This document shows positions 62,977-64,000 of a stretch of DNA of 64,000 nt, one piece after another. Origin of the DNA: Nitrososphaerota archaeon (GTDB lineage: Archaea; Thermoproteota; Nitrososphaeria_A; Caldarchaeales; Calditenuaceae); assembly GCA_009889515.1 (NCBI GenBank), contig WUQR01000068.1, positions 186,001-250,000 of the forward strand, in the 5' to 3' direction. A program made the position numbers and the translations under genes. Positions within the stretch are counted from its first letter, which is position 1, and each line of letters opens with the position of its first letter. Below the pieces are notes generated by a model. That model did not search any database and had not been told where the DNA came from. It saw only the letters and a list, made by a program, of their open reading frames with translations.

Positions 62977-63697
62977 GCAAAGTATTCAGGGATGTTAGAA
63001 TGGATAGTGCGTCGCGGGTTGTTAGGTGATATATCCGCTTGTTCGCCAGCTCTTGTGGCGGCTCATACCCCATCCTCCTCAATACTTTCCCCACCACATG
63101 CCTTCTGTCTGTGAATATTTGTTTTAGGAGTCTGAGCTGGGTGGCTTCGAGTGGTGTTTGATCGTTTCTCAGCAGCCTTACTATGCTGGAAGCAACCCTT
63201 GGTCTTGGCCTAAAGGCGGATGGGGGTATCGTGTCTAGGACCTCAACCTTGTAGAAGAGCTGAGAGAGCAGGCTGATGTATAGATAATCTCTATAGCCGG
63301 GCGGGGAGGATAGTTTCCTAGCAAACTCTCTCTGAAGCGTCATGACCACCAAGCGTGGCGTTGGTCTCGAGGCTATCCATTCGATGAGTGGTCTGGATAT
63401 GTGGTAGGGGGGATTGCCGACGATCATTGTGAAATTTTCGGGGTTGAGCTGTAGGACGTCACCCGTGACTACCTCGACGTTAGGCCAGCCCCTCAGCCTC
63501 TGCCGCGCCTCCGCCGCGAGCCTAGGGTCTATCTCCACTGCTAGGACTCTGCATCCCCGCTCAGCTAGGAGCTCGGTAAGCCTTCCATCTCCACAGCCAG
63601 GCTCAAGTACTATGTCGTTTGCGGTAGGGTTGGCGAGTTCGACGAGCCTTTCGAGCACTCGTCTGCTTATGGTGAGGTGTTGGCTCAGTCTTGTCAT
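62969..63697 (-). CDS. ksgA: 16S rRNA dimethyladenosine transferase
   Basis: 242 aa. It methylates the two adjacent adenines of the small-subunit rRNA 3' hairpin. VLEPGCGDGRLTELLAERG and VLAVEIDPRLA bind SAM; the NPPYH motif (VGNPPYHISRP) is the catalytic block; FRPRPRVASSIVRL is the RNA-binding part. The start codon overlaps the stop of the DUF655 gene as ATGA, the conserved archaeal arrangement. Confidence 0.95.
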   Translation of the reverse strand: MTRLSQHLTISRRVLERLVELANPTANDIVLEPGCGDGRLTELLAERGCRVLAVEIDPRLAAEARQRLRGWPNVEVVTGDVLQLNPENFTMIVGNPPYHISRPLIEWIASRPTPRLVVMTLQREFARKLSSPPGYRDYLYISLLSQLFYKVEVLDTIPPSAFRPRPRVASSIVRLLRNDQTPLEATQLRLLKQIFTDRRHVVGKVLRRMGYEPPQELANKRIYHLTTRDALSILTSLNTLRA

Positions 63698-64000
63698 ATG
63701 CTCTGATGCGCTGGGGGTCGGGTGAATAGCCAGTGCTTAGTGTTGGGGTCGGATAGTTCTTGAATTATTCTCCTAATTATTATCTTGTCTACGTTCTGTA
63801 TTCCTACCCTCTTCTCTATGTCTTCGAAGCTTTTGAACGGCTCTTTGTTTCTCTCCTCGATAATGCGCATGGAGAGTTTTCTGCCTATTCCGGGGAGGGC
63901 CTCTAGTGCATGCAGCCTCGGGGTTAGTGGTCCACAGGTATTGATGAACTGGACGATCCTCTCTTCCCTCGACTTGACAAGCTCCTCGACTGCTCTCTCC
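63694..64000 (-). CDS. DUF655 protein (5' partial)
   Basis: The coding region runs off the right edge. The visible C-terminal 101 codons contain a helix-hairpin-helix segment (EALPGIGRKLSMRIIEER) and the second repeat FEDIEKRVGIQNVD. DUF655 proteins are encoded next to ksgA in many archaea and are thought to bind nucleic acid. Coupled to ksgA by an ATGA overlap. Confidence 0.88.
   Translation of the reverse strand, partial: ERAVEELVKSREERIVQFINTCGPLTPRLHALEALPGIGRKLSMRIIEERNKEPFKSFEDIEKRVGIQNVDKIIIRRIIQELSDPNTKHWLFTRPPAHQSI

Overview
The window is chromosomal DNA from an archaeon, most likely of the TACK group. Archaeal markers are the DUF655-KsgA pair, PurP-type purine enzymes, a GHMP-type shikimate kinase, Pth2, the archaeal ADTH synthase/DHQ synthase II entry into aromatic synthesis, MoxR/DUF58 genes, and TATA boxes placed about 27-30 nt before start codons (leaderless genes). 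TTG and GTG starts are common. The lineage below that level is inference only.

Layout. 1-10.6 kb is housekeeping: a beta-CASP nuclease, two tandem PurP-family ATP-grasp genes, an M24 peptidase, acetyl-CoA synthetase, Pth2 and shikimate kinase. 11.1-15.7 kb is an accessory patch: a 51-aa leaderless gene, a divergent metallophosphoesterase, two RNase H-fold (DEDD) nucleases, and an archaeal ATPase pseudogene behind a duplicated near-palindrome. 16.2-22.1 kb is a tightly overlapped MoxR/DUF58/DUF4350-like operon. 22.4-27.3 kb is an ABC export operon (one ATPase, two FtsX-like permeases) with a GT-C-like membrane protein. 27.6-49 kb is a surface-glycan region: a flippase, several GT4 and GT2 enzymes, GT-C-like proteins, methyltransferases and a nucleotidyltransferase. 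The stretch at about 31.5-36.8 kb is clearly AT-richer than its surroundings. 49.3-53.5 kb is a mobile-element area: a divergent IS110-like recombinase gene lies between two strongly structured, apparently non-coding segments, next to a decayed DDE transposase. 53.5-61.8 kb is an aromatic amino-acid operon: asd, ADTH synthase, DHQ synthase II, aroD, aroE, aroA, aroC, and a chorismate mutase-aminotransferase fusion. Only shikimate kinase is missing from it, and that gene is at 9.7 kb. 61.8-64 kb carries a sugar-type ABC ATPase, ksgA and DUF655 on the opposite strand.

Most interesting signals. (1) Directly before asd, a TATA box and promoter palindrome lead into a leaderless 29-codon ORF. Its second half is rich in Trp, Tyr and Phe codons. 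It overlaps a 14-bp hairpin and two competing pairings, the layout expected of a leader-peptide attenuator, which would be unusual in archaea. (2) A nested, branched RNA fold of about 160 nt starts within the 3' end of the IS110-like gene; it has an internal loop reminiscent of bridge RNAs. (3) Three genes of the surface or membrane regions carry single lesions: a 1-nt deletion in an A-run, a 1-nt deletion in a G-run, and an in-frame TGA. These may be sequencing errors, decay or recoding.
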